From a virus, in the IMG/VR virus record IMGVR_UViG_3300036854_000084, positions 1 to 28,955 of that record: 28,955 bases of DNA; one strand, 5' to 3'. The notes beneath the pieces were generated by a model. That model did no database searches and had not been told where the DNA came from. It saw only the letters and a program-made list of their open reading frames with translations. Of the stretch, positions 20,981 to 28,213 are shown one piece after another. The position numbers were made by a program, and so were the translations under genes. Numbering within the stretch: position 1 is the first letter of the stretch; the number at the start of each line of letters is the position of its first letter.

Positions 20981-23122
20981 CTACTTCTCGCTTTCCGTCA
21001 CCGTGGACCGCCCGTCGCTTTTCTCTTCCTGCTGGGGCGGCGCCTGTCCCGATGCTTTCCGGCCGGCGGGGTTCTGCGTCAGCCCGATCCCCAGGAGGGA
21101 CTGCGCCTGCAGCCGCTCGGTGATGGTGGTCGGGATCCGGAGTTCGAGAAGCTGCCCCGAGGCGACGTCGATCGTGAAGGTCCGCCCCGTATCGGGATCC
21201 TGGAACTGCGGCGGCGCGCCGCCCTGCCCCATCATCGCGAGCGCGGCCGGATTGGCCATCGCCTGCTGGAGGAGGCCTGGGAGGACGGTAGGGGGTGGTG
21301 GCTCCAGGGGAGGGAGGGGGATCGCCGGCGGGGCGCCGACGTTGGGCGTTTCGAGCGTCTCGTGGAGCGACCAGAAGTCGTAGTAGCCCATGCGCGCGAG
21401 CTGGAAGCGCATCATCTTGCGCTCGGAAGCGTCCATCGCCAACACGCTATTCGGCGCCACGATGAACTGCAGCGACTGATGGATGAATTCCGCCCGCTCG
21501 TCCCGGGTGGTGAGCGCGGGATCGAGTTCCGGGGTGTAGCCGTCCTGACCGGGAGATTTCGCCGGGACCAGCGTGTTCGGGTCGAAGTCGAAGTCGGCGA
21601 GGCTCATCCCCGCCGAGCCGAGGATCTGCACCCGCTTGGCTTTGCTGAGGAACTGGAAGTAGTTCACCTTCATGATCTGCGCGAAGTCGCGCAGGAAGGC
21701 TTCGACGTTGCGCGCTTCGGCGCGGATCTCCGGGGTGAGGGCTTCGTAGTACTTCTGGATGGTGTCGGCGGAGGGCATCTGCCGAAGCTGCAGGAGCGCG
21801 GTGAGGTTCGCGGTACCCGCCAGATCCGTAAACTTCGTCGTCAGCTGCGTCCACAGCTCCAGGCACATCGAGAGGACCTGGGCGGAGGGGCCGTCTTCCT
21901 TCTGCCACGGCGAGCCGAACCCCGGCATCGTCTTGACGCGTTTGCCGGGGCGCCGCGGGTCCATCAGCTTCATGGTCGCTTCGGAGACCGCGTTGCGGTT
22001 GTAGGTGATGTCGGGATCGACCCACTGGCGGATCCCGAGGCGGGCGTCGTGAACGGTCTCGTTGATCGCGTCCTGCACCGGGAGGAGATCGTTGAAGAGG
22101 GGGACGCCGAGGAACTGCCACGGGACCGACCAGAGGCGGAGGCGACAGACGGGGTAGAGGCCGTGCCAGTAGGTGTTGGGACCGTCGCTGACCTGGAGGT
22201 CGTCGGTGGCCACGAGGAGCCGCCCACGGGGGTAGAGTGGCTCCCCCGGCTTGACGACGTAGGCCCAGTTGGATCCCGGCGTGCCCATCGGGATCGGCTT
22301 CCCCGTGAGGTTGCGCGTGCGATCCTGGAAGTACGCCCGGTAGAGGACGATCGAGCCGCGGCGCGGGCGGCGGGCGGTCGCGGCGGTGCCCGAGGCGATC
22401 TGATCGAGGGGATCCGCCGGGGTGAGAAGCCGCGAGAGGCCGGAGCGGAAGCGGCCCATGACTTTGCCCAGCGCCGTCTCGGTCGCCGGTCGGAAGAGGT
22501 GCGCCTTGGTGGGATACATCCCGCGCAGGACGTTGACCGAGTGCTCCTCGCGCAGGCAGACCCCTTCCCAGTCCTGGATCGAGCGGGAGCCGGGCGGGGG
22601 GCGCAGGGGGAGGGTGTCGCGGCAGTCGCGCGCGGAGAACTGGTGCCCGCCGCCGAGCGGGATGTGCGGGTTCCAATCGATCCCGAGGTCGCCGGTTCCC
22701 CCGGCGAGCGAGTACTTCACCGTGTCGCCCAGATCGAGGTCGAGCATGAAGGTGATCCACTCGACCAGGAGGTACTTGTTGAGGAGGTCGGCCTGCGCCT
22801 GCGACTCCGGCGGCCCCTTCCACCCTACCACCGGCTTGAAGTCGGTGATCGCGCTGACATGCGCCTGCATCGCCTTGCGGGTCTCGTTGATCGTGACCTG
22901 CGGGAGGTATTTGAGCTTGCGCTGCTCGGCCGAGAGCTGCTCGCCGACGACGTACTGGTAGGCGCGCTCGATCCCGTCGTAGGAGGGGTCGGACCGGTTG
23001 ATCAGGTCGCCTTCCTGGATCCATTCGCGGAGCCAGCCGAGGACGCGCGGATCGCCCTTTTCGAGCGACTCGGCGGTGGTCGCCGGGAGGTCGAGGACGC
23101 CGGACGCAGAGAAATCAGCGAT
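20981..23122 (-). CDS. Portal protein with apparent ATC start
   Basis: About 713 residues, close to the 725 of phage P22 gp1. The portal is a dodecameric ring at one capsid vertex through which terminase drives DNA and to which the neck attaches. Recognisable parts are a helical N-terminus (GDLINRSDPSYDGIERAYQY), the central LFNDLLPVQDAINETVHDAR stretch of the stem region, and the long helix EALTPEIRAEARNVEAFLRD. The C-terminal ~130 residues are Pro/Gln/Ala-rich. Protein-like sequence begins IADFSASGVLDL, with the ATC at 23122 lying seven bases after GGGAGG. No ATG, GTG or TTG is in frame before the Met in RKAMQAHV. The upstream GTG at 23224 would add 34 Ser/Pro/Arg-rich residues overlapping the previous gene, so I reject it. 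Confidence 0.88.
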   Translation of the reverse strand: MADFSASGVLDLPATTAESLEKGDPRVLGWLREWIQEGDLINRSDPSYDGIERAYQYVVGEQLSAEQRKLKYLPQVTINETRKAMQAHVSAITDFKPVVGWKGPPESQAQADLLNKYLLVEWITFMLDLDLGDTVKYSLAGGTGDLGIDWNPHIPLGGGHQFSARDCRDTLPLRPPPGSRSIQDWEGVCLREEHSVNVLRGMYPTKAHLFRPATETALGKVMGRFRSGLSRLLTPADPLDQIASGTAATARRPRRGSIVLYRAYFQDRTRNLTGKPIPMGTPGSNWAYVVKPGEPLYPRGRLLVATDDLQVSDGPNTYWHGLYPVCRLRLWSVPWQFLGVPLFNDLLPVQDAINETVHDARLGIRQWVDPDITYNRNAVSEATMKLMDPRRPGKRVKTMPGFGSPWQKEDGPSAQVLSMCLELWTQLTTKFTDLAGTANLTALLQLRQMPSADTIQKYYEALTPEIRAEARNVEAFLRDFAQIMKVNYFQFLSKAKRVQILGSAGMSLADFDFDPNTLVPAKSPGQDGYTPELDPALTTRDERAEFIHQSLQFIVAPNSVLAMDASERKMMRFQLARMGYYDFWSLHETLETPNVGAPPAIPLPPLEPPPPTVLPGLLQQAMANPAALAMMGQGGAPPQFQDPDTGRTFTIDVASGQLLELRIPTTITERLQAQSLLGIGLTQNPAGRKASGQAPPQQEEKSDGRSTVTESEK

Positions 23123-23135
23123 GGCGGATCCTCCC

Positions 23136-23393
23136 TCAGCCGTGGTGCTCGTCGGTGACGGCGAGCGCGACGGGCTGGAGCGGCTGCCCGAAGGTCCAGA
23201 TCCAGAGCTGGAGGTTCTCCCCACGCGCGACCCGGGCGCGCTCCTCCTCGGAGAAGATCCACTCGGTCAGGATCCGCCCGTCCCGCCAGACCAGCGCAGG
23301 GAGGGTCTGGTACTCGGGCTGCGTCTTCGCGTACTCGACGAAGATCGGCTCGGGATCGGCGGCGAGGAGCGCGAGATCGGCGGAGGGCTCCAT
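23136..23393 (-). CDS. Conserved small phage protein of unknown function
   Basis: 85 residues, starting one base after the previous stop codon. It reads DLALLAADPEPIFVEYAKTQ, PEYQTLPALVWRDGRILTEW, then a helical FSEEERARVARGEN and a beta-rich LQLWIWTFGQPLQPVAL. This is a compact globular protein that I recognise as a recurrent neighbour of terminase and portal genes in uncultured phages, without an assigned role. The ATG is followed by normal coding sequence, so the start is secure. Its stop lies 13 bases before the ATC that appears to begin the portal, with the portal ribosome site (GGGAGGAT) in between. Confidence 0.8.
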   Translation of the reverse strand: MEPSADLALLAADPEPIFVEYAKTQPEYQTLPALVWRDGRILTEWIFSEEERARVARGENLQLWIWTFGQPLQPVALAVTDEHHG

Positions 23394-23394
23394 C

Positions 23395-23898
23395 TCAGGA
23401 TCCAGTCGGGGCGTCAGGGAGGGCGGAGGCGTTCGAGAGGTCGACCCCGGGGCCGAACACCCGTCCCTCCGGCTCCTCCGGGTGCCGCTGAGCCGTGGCG
23501 CCGAAGCGGTGCTTGGCCTCCGGGGTCGGCTGCTCGCCGCCGGCGTACGACTTACTGAGGGTCGGAAGGTCGGCGTTGGACGGGTCCTGCGCCCAGCGGC
23601 GGAAGACCATCGGCTGCCCTTCGCCGTTGCGGTAGGCCTGCTCCGCCTCGCGCTCCACCTGCCGGAGCTTGCGGAGGGAGTCGACGAAGACCCGATCGCC
23701 GCGGCCGTCGGTCGTGTAGAAGCCCCGGAAGCCGGCGGTCTTCACCCCGCCGATGTCCATCGCGCGGGTCTGCGGGATCCAGGACATGGGACGGGCGCAG
23801 TGGAGGGGCGGGACGGCGGAGGCGCCGACCGCCGCCGGGCGATAGACGTCGACGGCGATCTGGCCGCAGACGCTGCAGAAGTAATCGTGGAGCGGCAG
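23395..23898 (-). CDS. Zinc-ribbon phage protein with apparent CTG start
   Basis: 167 residues if begun at the CTG at 23898. The N-terminus (M/L)PLHDYFCSVCGQI, followed about 22 residues later by HCARPM, forms a zinc ribbon (Cys8, Cys11, His33/Cys34), as in FmdB-like and related small phage proteins. After it come MDIGGVKTAGFRGFY, VDSLRKLRQVEREAEQAYRN and GEGQPMVFRRWAQD, a conserved phage layout of unknown function. A TAG lies in frame at 23914-23916. Between it and the ribbon there is no ATG, GTG or TTG, and the CTG lies six bases after GGAGG. The first ATG (23787) would remove the whole ribbon and has no ribosome site. An ATC directly before the CTG is a less likely start, being only three bases from GGAGG. 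Confidence 0.8.
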   Translation of the reverse strand: MPLHDYFCSVCGQIAVDVYRPAAVGASAVPPLHCARPMSWIPQTRAMDIGGVKTAGFRGFYTTDGRGDRVFVDSLRKLRQVEREAEQAYRNGEGQPMVFRRWAQDPSNADLPTLSKSYAGGEQPTPEAKHRFGATAQRHPEEPEGRVFGPGVDLSNASALPDAPTGS

Positions 23899-23920
23899 GA
23901 TGCGCCTCCTTCCCTACGCC

Positions 23921-24214
23921 TTACCCGGGCCAGTGCCACGTGCCCGCGCGGTGCGTCTCGCTGTAGGGGACCGAGAGCGCCCAGTAGGTGTCATCGCCGT
24001 CGAGGAAGACCTTGAGGTTGACGTGCGCGGCGGGATCCTCCCAGCCGATGAGTCCAATGACCATCGCGGGGTAGACGTCGCCGACCGCCACCGGATTGGC
24101 ATGCGTGCGCGGCGGGATGGCGCGATCGTGCTCGATCGCCGCGACCGCGCCCTCGCTGACGACGTAGTAGACGATCCGCCCCGGTCTGAGCCCCTCCATC
24201 GTGGTGTGCTCCAT
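23921..24214 (-). CDS. Conserved small phage protein of unknown function
   Basis: 97 residues from the ATG at 24214, which has an AAGGA site seven bases upstream. The core reads LRPGRIVYYVVSEGAVAAIE, later GDVYPAMVIGLIG, VNLKVFLDGDDTYW and a terminal GTWHWPG. This is a compact beta-rich protein of a type I recognise from many phage packaging/head regions, without known function. An ATG at 24283 in the same frame would add 23 residues that are almost all Gly, Arg and Glu; I prefer the shorter form because that extension is low complexity and its ribosome site is poorer. It precedes the zinc-ribbon gene by 22 bases. Confidence 0.75.
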   Translation of the reverse strand: MEHTTMEGLRPGRIVYYVVSEGAVAAIEHDRAIPPRTHANPVAVGDVYPAMVIGLIGWEDPAAHVNLKVFLDGDDTYWALSVPYSETHRAGTWHWPG

Positions 24215-24297
24215 CGCGGCGTCCTTCTCTCCTCCGCTTCCTCCGCCTTCTCCGCCTCCTGCGCCCATCCGTCTCCTCCCCATCTCTGCTCCCGCCG

Positions 24298-24588
24298 TCA
24301 GGACTTGTAGAGATCGCCTTGGGATCCGGGCGGCGCGATGGTCGGGCGCGTCACCGAGGCGGGAGGCGCCGGGGGCGGAGGCGCGGGGACCGCGGGCGGC
24401 TGCGGGGGCGGAGGCTCCGTCGCGGGGGAGGGGCCGGTCGCCTTCCCCGTGGGGGGCGCGTCCGCGGAAGACGGCGTCCCTGCAGAGGTCGCGCCTCCGG
24501 GGGCGTCGAGCGGCGGAACGAGCGGCGGAATCGGATCGGTCGCCGGGGGATCGCCAGATTCGGGATCAGGAGTGGGACGCTTCGCCAT
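24298..24588 (-). CDS. Proline-rich low-complexity protein
   Basis: 96 residues with a strong ribosome-binding site (AAGGAGGAG, about five bases before the ATG). Most of the protein is Pro/Ala/Thr/Gly, including runs such as PPPPQPPAVPAPPPPAPP, so it is probably disordered. Only the basic start (MAKRP) and the end (GDLYKS) differ. The family is unknown. Its position between terminase and portal and its strong site argue that it is a real gene rather than a frame shadow. Proline-rich proteins of this type in phage head regions can be linkers or minor virion proteins, but no role can be read here. Confidence 0.6.
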   Translation of the reverse strand: MAKRPTPDPESGDPPATDPIPPLVPPLDAPGGATSAGTPSSADAPPTGKATGPSPATEPPPPQPPAVPAPPPPAPPASVTRPTIAPPGSQGDLYKS

Positions 24589-24602
24589 CGGGCTCCTCCT
24601 TG

Positions 24603-25184
24603 TCAGCTATGCCAGAACAGCTCGTCGTGGATCCGGGCGACGACCGCCTCGATCTCCTGCGCGACGGTCCGGCCGCGCTTCTCGGCGCGGTGCTTCAGCT
24701 CCTCTAGCTGTCCCGGGGTGAAGGGGAGGTCGACCCCGCCGATCGCAATCGAGGCGAGGCGACGGATCGCCGCGAGGAGGGCGGCGGGGGAGTCGGTCGA
24801 TCCAATCCCCGCGACCGCCTCGATCTGATGGCGGTCGTCGGGGCTGAGCACGCGCTGCTGATCGACGACGACCTCGTAAGGACCGGGGAAGGCTGCCGCG
24901 CGGACGACATCCAGGAGGGTCTGCCCGGTGGCAATCAGCCAGTCGCCGGTGGTGGCGGAGAGCGTCGTCCCGTCGACGAGGCGGACCGTCTGGGGCGCGA
25001 CCAGACGGACGGCGGTCAAGAGGGGCGGCGTCTTGCGGACGCGCAGGCGCGCGAGGCCCGAGGGGGCGACCGAGGCGGCCGGGGTGGACGGGGTCGGCGA
25101 CCCTCCCCCTTCATTCGCGGGTCCGGGCGTCGAAGTGGAGCGCGGTGACTCCTCCGTCGGTGAGGTCGTCGGCGAACTCATCAT
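24603..25184 (-). CDS. Hypothetical protein with PGDYL-like fold segment and C-terminal ribbon-helix-helix-like region
   Basis: 193 residues. The start is one of two adjacent ATGs (25184 or 25181); a GGAGG site lies three and six bases upstream, so 25181 has the better spacing. It overlaps the end of the terminase gene by about 70 bases. The first 45 residues are a Ser/Thr/Pro-rich linker. The middle, TVRLVDGTTLSATTGDWLIA, resembles the DG-x-(PGD)-W/Y-L-I core found in many small phage proteins. The C-terminus, LEELKHRAEKRGRTVAQEIE, has the spacing of an Arc-type ribbon-helix-helix (L..L...A...GRT...EI), a DNA-binding fold that dimerises. A regulatory or DNA-end role is possible but not shown. 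Both domain assignments are by eye. Confidence 0.6.
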   Translation of the reverse strand: MMSSPTTSPTEESPRSTSTPGPANEGGGSPTPSTPAASVAPSGLARLRVRKTPPLLTAVRLVAPQTVRLVDGTTLSATTGDWLIATGQTLLDVVRAAAFPGPYEVVVDQQRVLSPDDRHQIEAVAGIGSTDSPAALLAAIRRLASIAIGGVDLPFTPGQLEELKHRAEKRGRTVAQEIEAVVARIHDELFWHS

Positions 25185-27432
25185 CAGCCTCCAGACGGGC
25201 GTCGGCTTCGGCGGCCGTCGTCGGGGTGTTGCGCCAGTCGGGAGCGGCGACGGCGTGTCCCCCTGCGGCGATCCGGGCCTCCTCGCCCTGCCGGATCGCC
25301 GCACGGCGCCGGCGCTTCTCCGCGATCGGCTCAGCCTCCCCGCCGGCCAGCCGCCAGGCGACATAGTAACCGATCGCGGAGGCGAAGATCGCGTCGTCGA
25401 ACTGGCCGCGGGCGTGCTCGGCGTTGGCGAGCAGATCCGGCGTGATGAAGTGGCGCAGCTCCGATCGGGTCGTCGGGGAATTGAGGATGAAGTCGGGCTG
25501 CGACGAGATCGGATCCACGGTGATCACCGCGTCACGGAACGAGGTGAGGAGGATCGGGCGGGAGCGGGGGGAGGTGTACCAGCCGATCTTGGTCGAGTAG
25601 CGGTGGTCGGGGTCGCGCGCGTCGGCGTATTCCCAGACGTAGAAATGGGAGTAGCCGAGGTGGAGCTGCAGGGTGTCCTGGGTGGCGAGCCCGTGACTAT
25701 TGGTCTCGATCGCCGCCATCGCTTCGATCCCGTCTTCGTCGGCGTAGAAGCGCCCGATCGCGTCGACGATGAAGGCGAGCTGCTTGGTGTCGACGAGATT
25801 GCTGACGTACTGCGCGACTTCCTCGGCGGGCTCGTCGATGGTGGGCTCGCGGACGACCGAGACGACCGAGTATTCCTGCCCGAGGCCGTCGGCGACGTCG
25901 ACGCCGAGGACGTAGCGGCGCCGACCGCGAGGGCGAGGGTATTCCCAGATCGCGAGGACCGAGGCCCGGAGGGAGGGGAGGGCGGCGAGATCGGTGGCGG
26001 CGAGGCGGCGGAAGCCGTACCCAGGGGGGACGGGATAGGCTTCGGCGGCGATCGACGAGGCGGTAATCGATCCCAGCCGGGGCGCGAGCGGCGGCGGGGG
26101 GCGGCGCAGGGCGGAGGGCTGCGGATCCGGGTGGAGCGTCTCGGGGAGGGGCGCGAGCCGGCGCAGCTCCGCGATCTCGCGCGCGGGCTCGACCGCCCAG
26201 ACATCCTGCAGGCGGCGCCGCGACCCGGCGGCGTCGATCTGATCGAGCTGCTCGATGGTGAAGATCGCCTTGCCGGCGTACTGGAAGCACTCCTGGTCGT
26301 CGGAGGGGTACTCCTTCAGGAAGGCGCCCAGCTCGCCTTTGCGCGTGTAGAAGGCGCGGGTGGTCTCGTACCAGTAGAGCTGATCGCGCGAGAGGGAGAC
26401 GGCGTGTCCCAGCCAGCGGTGGAGTTCGCGCTCGGCTTTCGCGGCGATTTCGAGCGTCTGGGGGGAGGGGGTCCAGTCGGGCGGCGCCGGGAGGGAGTAT
26501 TTCTGCGGCTCCACCCCCCAGGGGATGAAGACGTTGGTGAAGCGCCCGAGCCCTTCGGCGGCCGTCTGCCAGTGCTGGTGCCACCAATCCCCCGCAAACT
26601 CCGCGGTCGACTCTAGGATGACGAGCGTCTCGGGGTGGATCGGGATCGTCGGGAAGAGCGCCGTGTCGAGCTGCTCGGGGTTCTCCCAGGTCGCCAGCTC
26701 GCTGATGTGCACGACGCTGTAGGTCTGGCCGCGGCCGATCGCGCCTTTGGAGCCTTCCGCTCCGCTCACGGCCTGGAGGGCGCCGCGGGTGGACTTGCCC
26801 CAGGCGGTCTTGAGGAAGGAGCCGTTCGAGAATCCCATCTCGCGATTCTTCACAAAGGGGAACCGGGAGGGGCGGAGGAACCAGGGGAGGTGGTCGTAGA
26901 TCCGCCCCACCATCCGGAAGAGGTACCCGGCTTGATCTTCCACATCCGCCCCGCAGAGCGCGCGGACGTGCGATCGGGTCAGCAGGCGATGCGCGAGCAG
27001 ACTCTCCGCCAGGGTACTTTCGCCGAGTTGTCTCGCTTTCAGGATGTTCAGGAGGAGGCCGTCGGGATAGCCGGATGCGAGGCGGTCCTTCTCCAGCCCT
27101 CCGAGCACATCGAGGGTGAAGCGCTGCGACTCCCAGAGGGGGAAGAGGGGGCGGAGGCCGCGGGCTTCCTGATCGATCACGATGAACGAGGCCGCGAAAT
27201 ATTGGTAGTCGAGGATCACCCGCAGCCGGGTCGTCGCGATGAAGTGATCCTCCTCCGGGGTGAGCGAGCGGGAGAGCCCTTTGGGCGTCTGGAGCGCGGC
27301 GAGGATCCGGGTGCGATCGCGCGTCTCGGCGACCGGGTAGATCTGGAGGCCGTGCGGGTAGAGACGGGCGAGCGCCTCGGAGGAGCGGAGCAGGGCGGAC
27401 TCGCGCGCGGCGACGACGTCAGGATGATACAT
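25111..27432 (-). CDS. terL: Terminase large subunit (packaging ATPase and nuclease)
   Basis: 773 residues. This motor pumps DNA into the procapsid and cuts it. The ATPase domain holds a Walker A-like motif ILKARQLGEST at residues 130-140, a Walker B-like VVHISE at 240-245 with the catalytic Glu at 245, and a coupling motif LEST at 273-276. The C-terminal RNase H-like nuclease shows YVLGVDVADG (metal-binding Asp about 512-514), IETN with Glu576, and FDDAIFASA with Asp679-680. A proline-rich linker at about 435-470 separates the two domains. The variant Walker A (KARQLGxST rather than GKT) is normal for many phage terminases. No Shine-Dalgarno site precedes the ATG, and coupling to the overlapping 59-aa gene is likely. 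The length is somewhat above the usual 450-650. Confidence 0.95.
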   Translation of the reverse strand: MYHPDVVAARESALLRSSEALARLYPHGLQIYPVAETRDRTRILAALQTPKGLSRSLTPEEDHFIATTRLRVILDYQYFAASFIVIDQEARGLRPLFPLWESQRFTLDVLGGLEKDRLASGYPDGLLLNILKARQLGESTLAESLLAHRLLTRSHVRALCGADVEDQAGYLFRMVGRIYDHLPWFLRPSRFPFVKNREMGFSNGSFLKTAWGKSTRGALQAVSGAEGSKGAIGRGQTYSVVHISELATWENPEQLDTALFPTIPIHPETLVILESTAEFAGDWWHQHWQTAAEGLGRFTNVFIPWGVEPQKYSLPAPPDWTPSPQTLEIAAKAERELHRWLGHAVSLSRDQLYWYETTRAFYTRKGELGAFLKEYPSDDQECFQYAGKAIFTIEQLDQIDAAGSRRRLQDVWAVEPAREIAELRRLAPLPETLHPDPQPSALRRPPPPLAPRLGSITASSIAAEAYPVPPGYGFRRLAATDLAALPSLRASVLAIWEYPRPRGRRRYVLGVDVADGLGQEYSVVSVVREPTIDEPAEEVAQYVSNLVDTKQLAFIVDAIGRFYADEDGIEAMAAIETNSHGLATQDTLQLHLGYSHFYVWEYADARDPDHRYSTKIGWYTSPRSRPILLTSFRDAVITVDPISSQPDFILNSPTTRSELRHFITPDLLANAEHARGQFDDAIFASAIGYYVAWRLAGGEAEPIAEKRRRRAAIRQGEEARIAAGGHAVAAPDWRNTPTTAAEADARLEADDEFADDLTDGGVTALHFDARTRE

Positions 27433-27598
27433 GGCCGGGGGGCGGGACGGGATCCCCAGCCGCCTCCGCGTACGCCCAGAGGAGATCGTACTGCGTCGGG
27501 GTCAGCCGCCCGGCGCGCAGCTCGGCGTCCAGCCACGCGAAGAGGGCCGTACGCGAGAGGGGCGGCGGGAGCGTCCGTCGGAGCGGGGGCGGGGTCAC
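27419..27598 (-). CDS. Hypothetical 59-aa protein, translationally coupled
   Basis: 59 residues starting with GTG. The start overlaps the stop of the upstream membrane gene by four bases (GTGA), and the gene ends 14 bases inside the terminase large subunit gene. A basic, proline-rich N-terminus precedes an amphipathic helical part (ALFAWLDAELRAGRLTPTQY, then DLLWAYAEAAG). There is no clear Shine-Dalgarno site, so translation probably depends on ribosomes finishing the upstream gene. I do not recognise the family. A longer reading of the same frame up to 28129 is rejected because it runs through the two membrane genes and is Arg/Pro-rich, unlike a real protein. Confidence 0.6.
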   Translation of the reverse strand: MTPPPLRRTLPPPLSRTALFAWLDAELRAGRLTPTQYDLLWAYAEAAGDPVPPPGHVSS

Positions 27599-27795
27599 AT
27601 CAGCCCGACCAGCCCGAGCAGCCACACGCAGGCGGCGAGCACGACCAGGACCAGGATCAGAGTCTTGATCGGGGCCGGCATCGGGACGTAGGTGAAGAGG
27701 AAGTACAGCACCACCCCGAGGACGGCCAGGACGACGATGATCTGGACCAGCCCGGCGAGCGCGAGCGTCGCGGCGAGGATGAGCGTGGCTTCCAT
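27595..27795 (-). CDS. Two-span small membrane protein, Thivi_2564-like, possible holin
   Basis: 66 residues, almost entirely hydrophobic. Two membrane spans, about residues 5-34 and 43-65, are joined by a short turn containing YVPMPAPIK. The hydrophobic-YxPM-hydrophobic layout resembles the small Thivi_2564-type membrane proteins often found in bacteria and phages; this is recognition by eye. A good Shine-Dalgarno site (GGAGG, five bases before the ATG) fixes the start. With the preceding single-span protein it forms a membrane pair between the terminase genes, which would fit a holin/antiholin-type pair, although nothing in the sequence proves lysis. The gene ends ATGTGA, and the next gene starts at the GTG inside that string. 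Confidence 0.65.
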   Translation of the reverse strand: MEATLILAATLALAGLVQIIVVLAVLGVVLYFLFTYVPMPAPIKTLILVLVVLAACVWLLGLVGLM

Positions 27796-27816
27796 CGGGA
27801 CCTCCGCCTGGGGAGT

Positions 27817-28194
27817 CTACCGCCCCTTGATGATCTTGTCGACGATCGGCGTCTGCCCCGGCGGGGCGGGGTGATCCGGGGTCGGGAGCGGACCGTTCGG
27901 ATCGCGCCGTTCGATCTCGCCCCGCCGGGCCTGCGCGTCGCGCAGCTCGTTGCGGATGACTTCCATCAGGACCGCCATCGCGGTTACGGCGGTGACGTTC
28001 TCCTTGACGACGAGGAGGAGGGCGTCGGACTGCCCCTTCCAGAGATCGACGTAACGCGACATGTCCTTGCGGTACACGTAGAACATCGCCAGGGCGAGGA
28101 CGCCGCCCACGCCGAGCGTCGCGGCCCACTGGAGGAAGGGCGTGGAGGCGACCGGGTCGGTGGCCTGCAGCGCGAGGAGCGCGAGGTGCTCCAT
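27817..28194 (-). CDS. Small single-span membrane protein, possible holin or holin-like
   Basis: 125 residues. An N-terminal segment of about 15 residues is followed by one hydrophobic span at roughly residues 20-42 (core LGVGGVLALAMFYVY). Then comes a charged, helical stretch of about 50 residues with coiled-coil character (MEVIRNELRDAQARRGEIER), and a proline-rich, basic C-terminus ending IIKGR. One span plus a cytoplasmic coiled coil is a common design for phage holin-like proteins, which open the inner membrane at lysis. No endolysin is visible in this window, so lysis is only an inference. No Shine-Dalgarno site precedes the ATG; a TATACT box seven bases upstream suggests a leaderless message. 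It sits 19 bases after the terminase small subunit gene. Confidence 0.6.
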   Translation of the reverse strand: MEHLALLALQATDPVASTPFLQWAATLGVGGVLALAMFYVYRKDMSRYVDLWKGQSDALLLVVKENVTAVTAMAVLMEVIRNELRDAQARRGEIERRDPNGPLPTPDHPAPPGQTPIVDKIIKGR

Positions 28195-28201
28195 GCAGAG
28201 G

Positions 28202-28207
28202 AGTATA
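28202..28207 (-). promoter_or_regulatory. Possible -10 box of a leaderless promoter
   Basis: On the minus strand TATACT lies exactly seven bases before the ATG at 28194, and the bases between (CCTCTGC) contain no Shine-Dalgarno site. This is the spacing at which transcription would start on the A of the ATG, giving a leaderless message. No good -35 box is visible 16-18 bases upstream. An AT-rich hexamer is uncommon in this GC-rich sequence, but the call rests on one hexamer. Confidence 0.3.
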
Positions 28208-28213
28208 CGCCGG

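Noticed and set aside
21447-23024. 525-codon minus-strand frame inside the portal gene
   Set aside because: Out-of-frame reading of the portal gene, Arg/Pro-rich and without motifs.
20888-23158. 756-codon plus-strand open frame opposite the portal gene
   Set aside because: It is the reverse of a strongly codon-biased GC-rich gene, is extremely rich in Arg, Glu, Gly and Val, and has no recognisable motif. The minus-strand portal is clear.
23123-23224. GTG start of the portal at 23224
   Set aside because: It would add 34 low-complexity residues overlapping the 85-aa gene, with no ribosome site, and ignore the GGGAGG placed after that gene.
27432-28129. 236-codon frame covering the membrane genes
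   Set aside because: Only its last 59 codons are protein-like; the rest is an out-of-frame reading of the two membrane genes.
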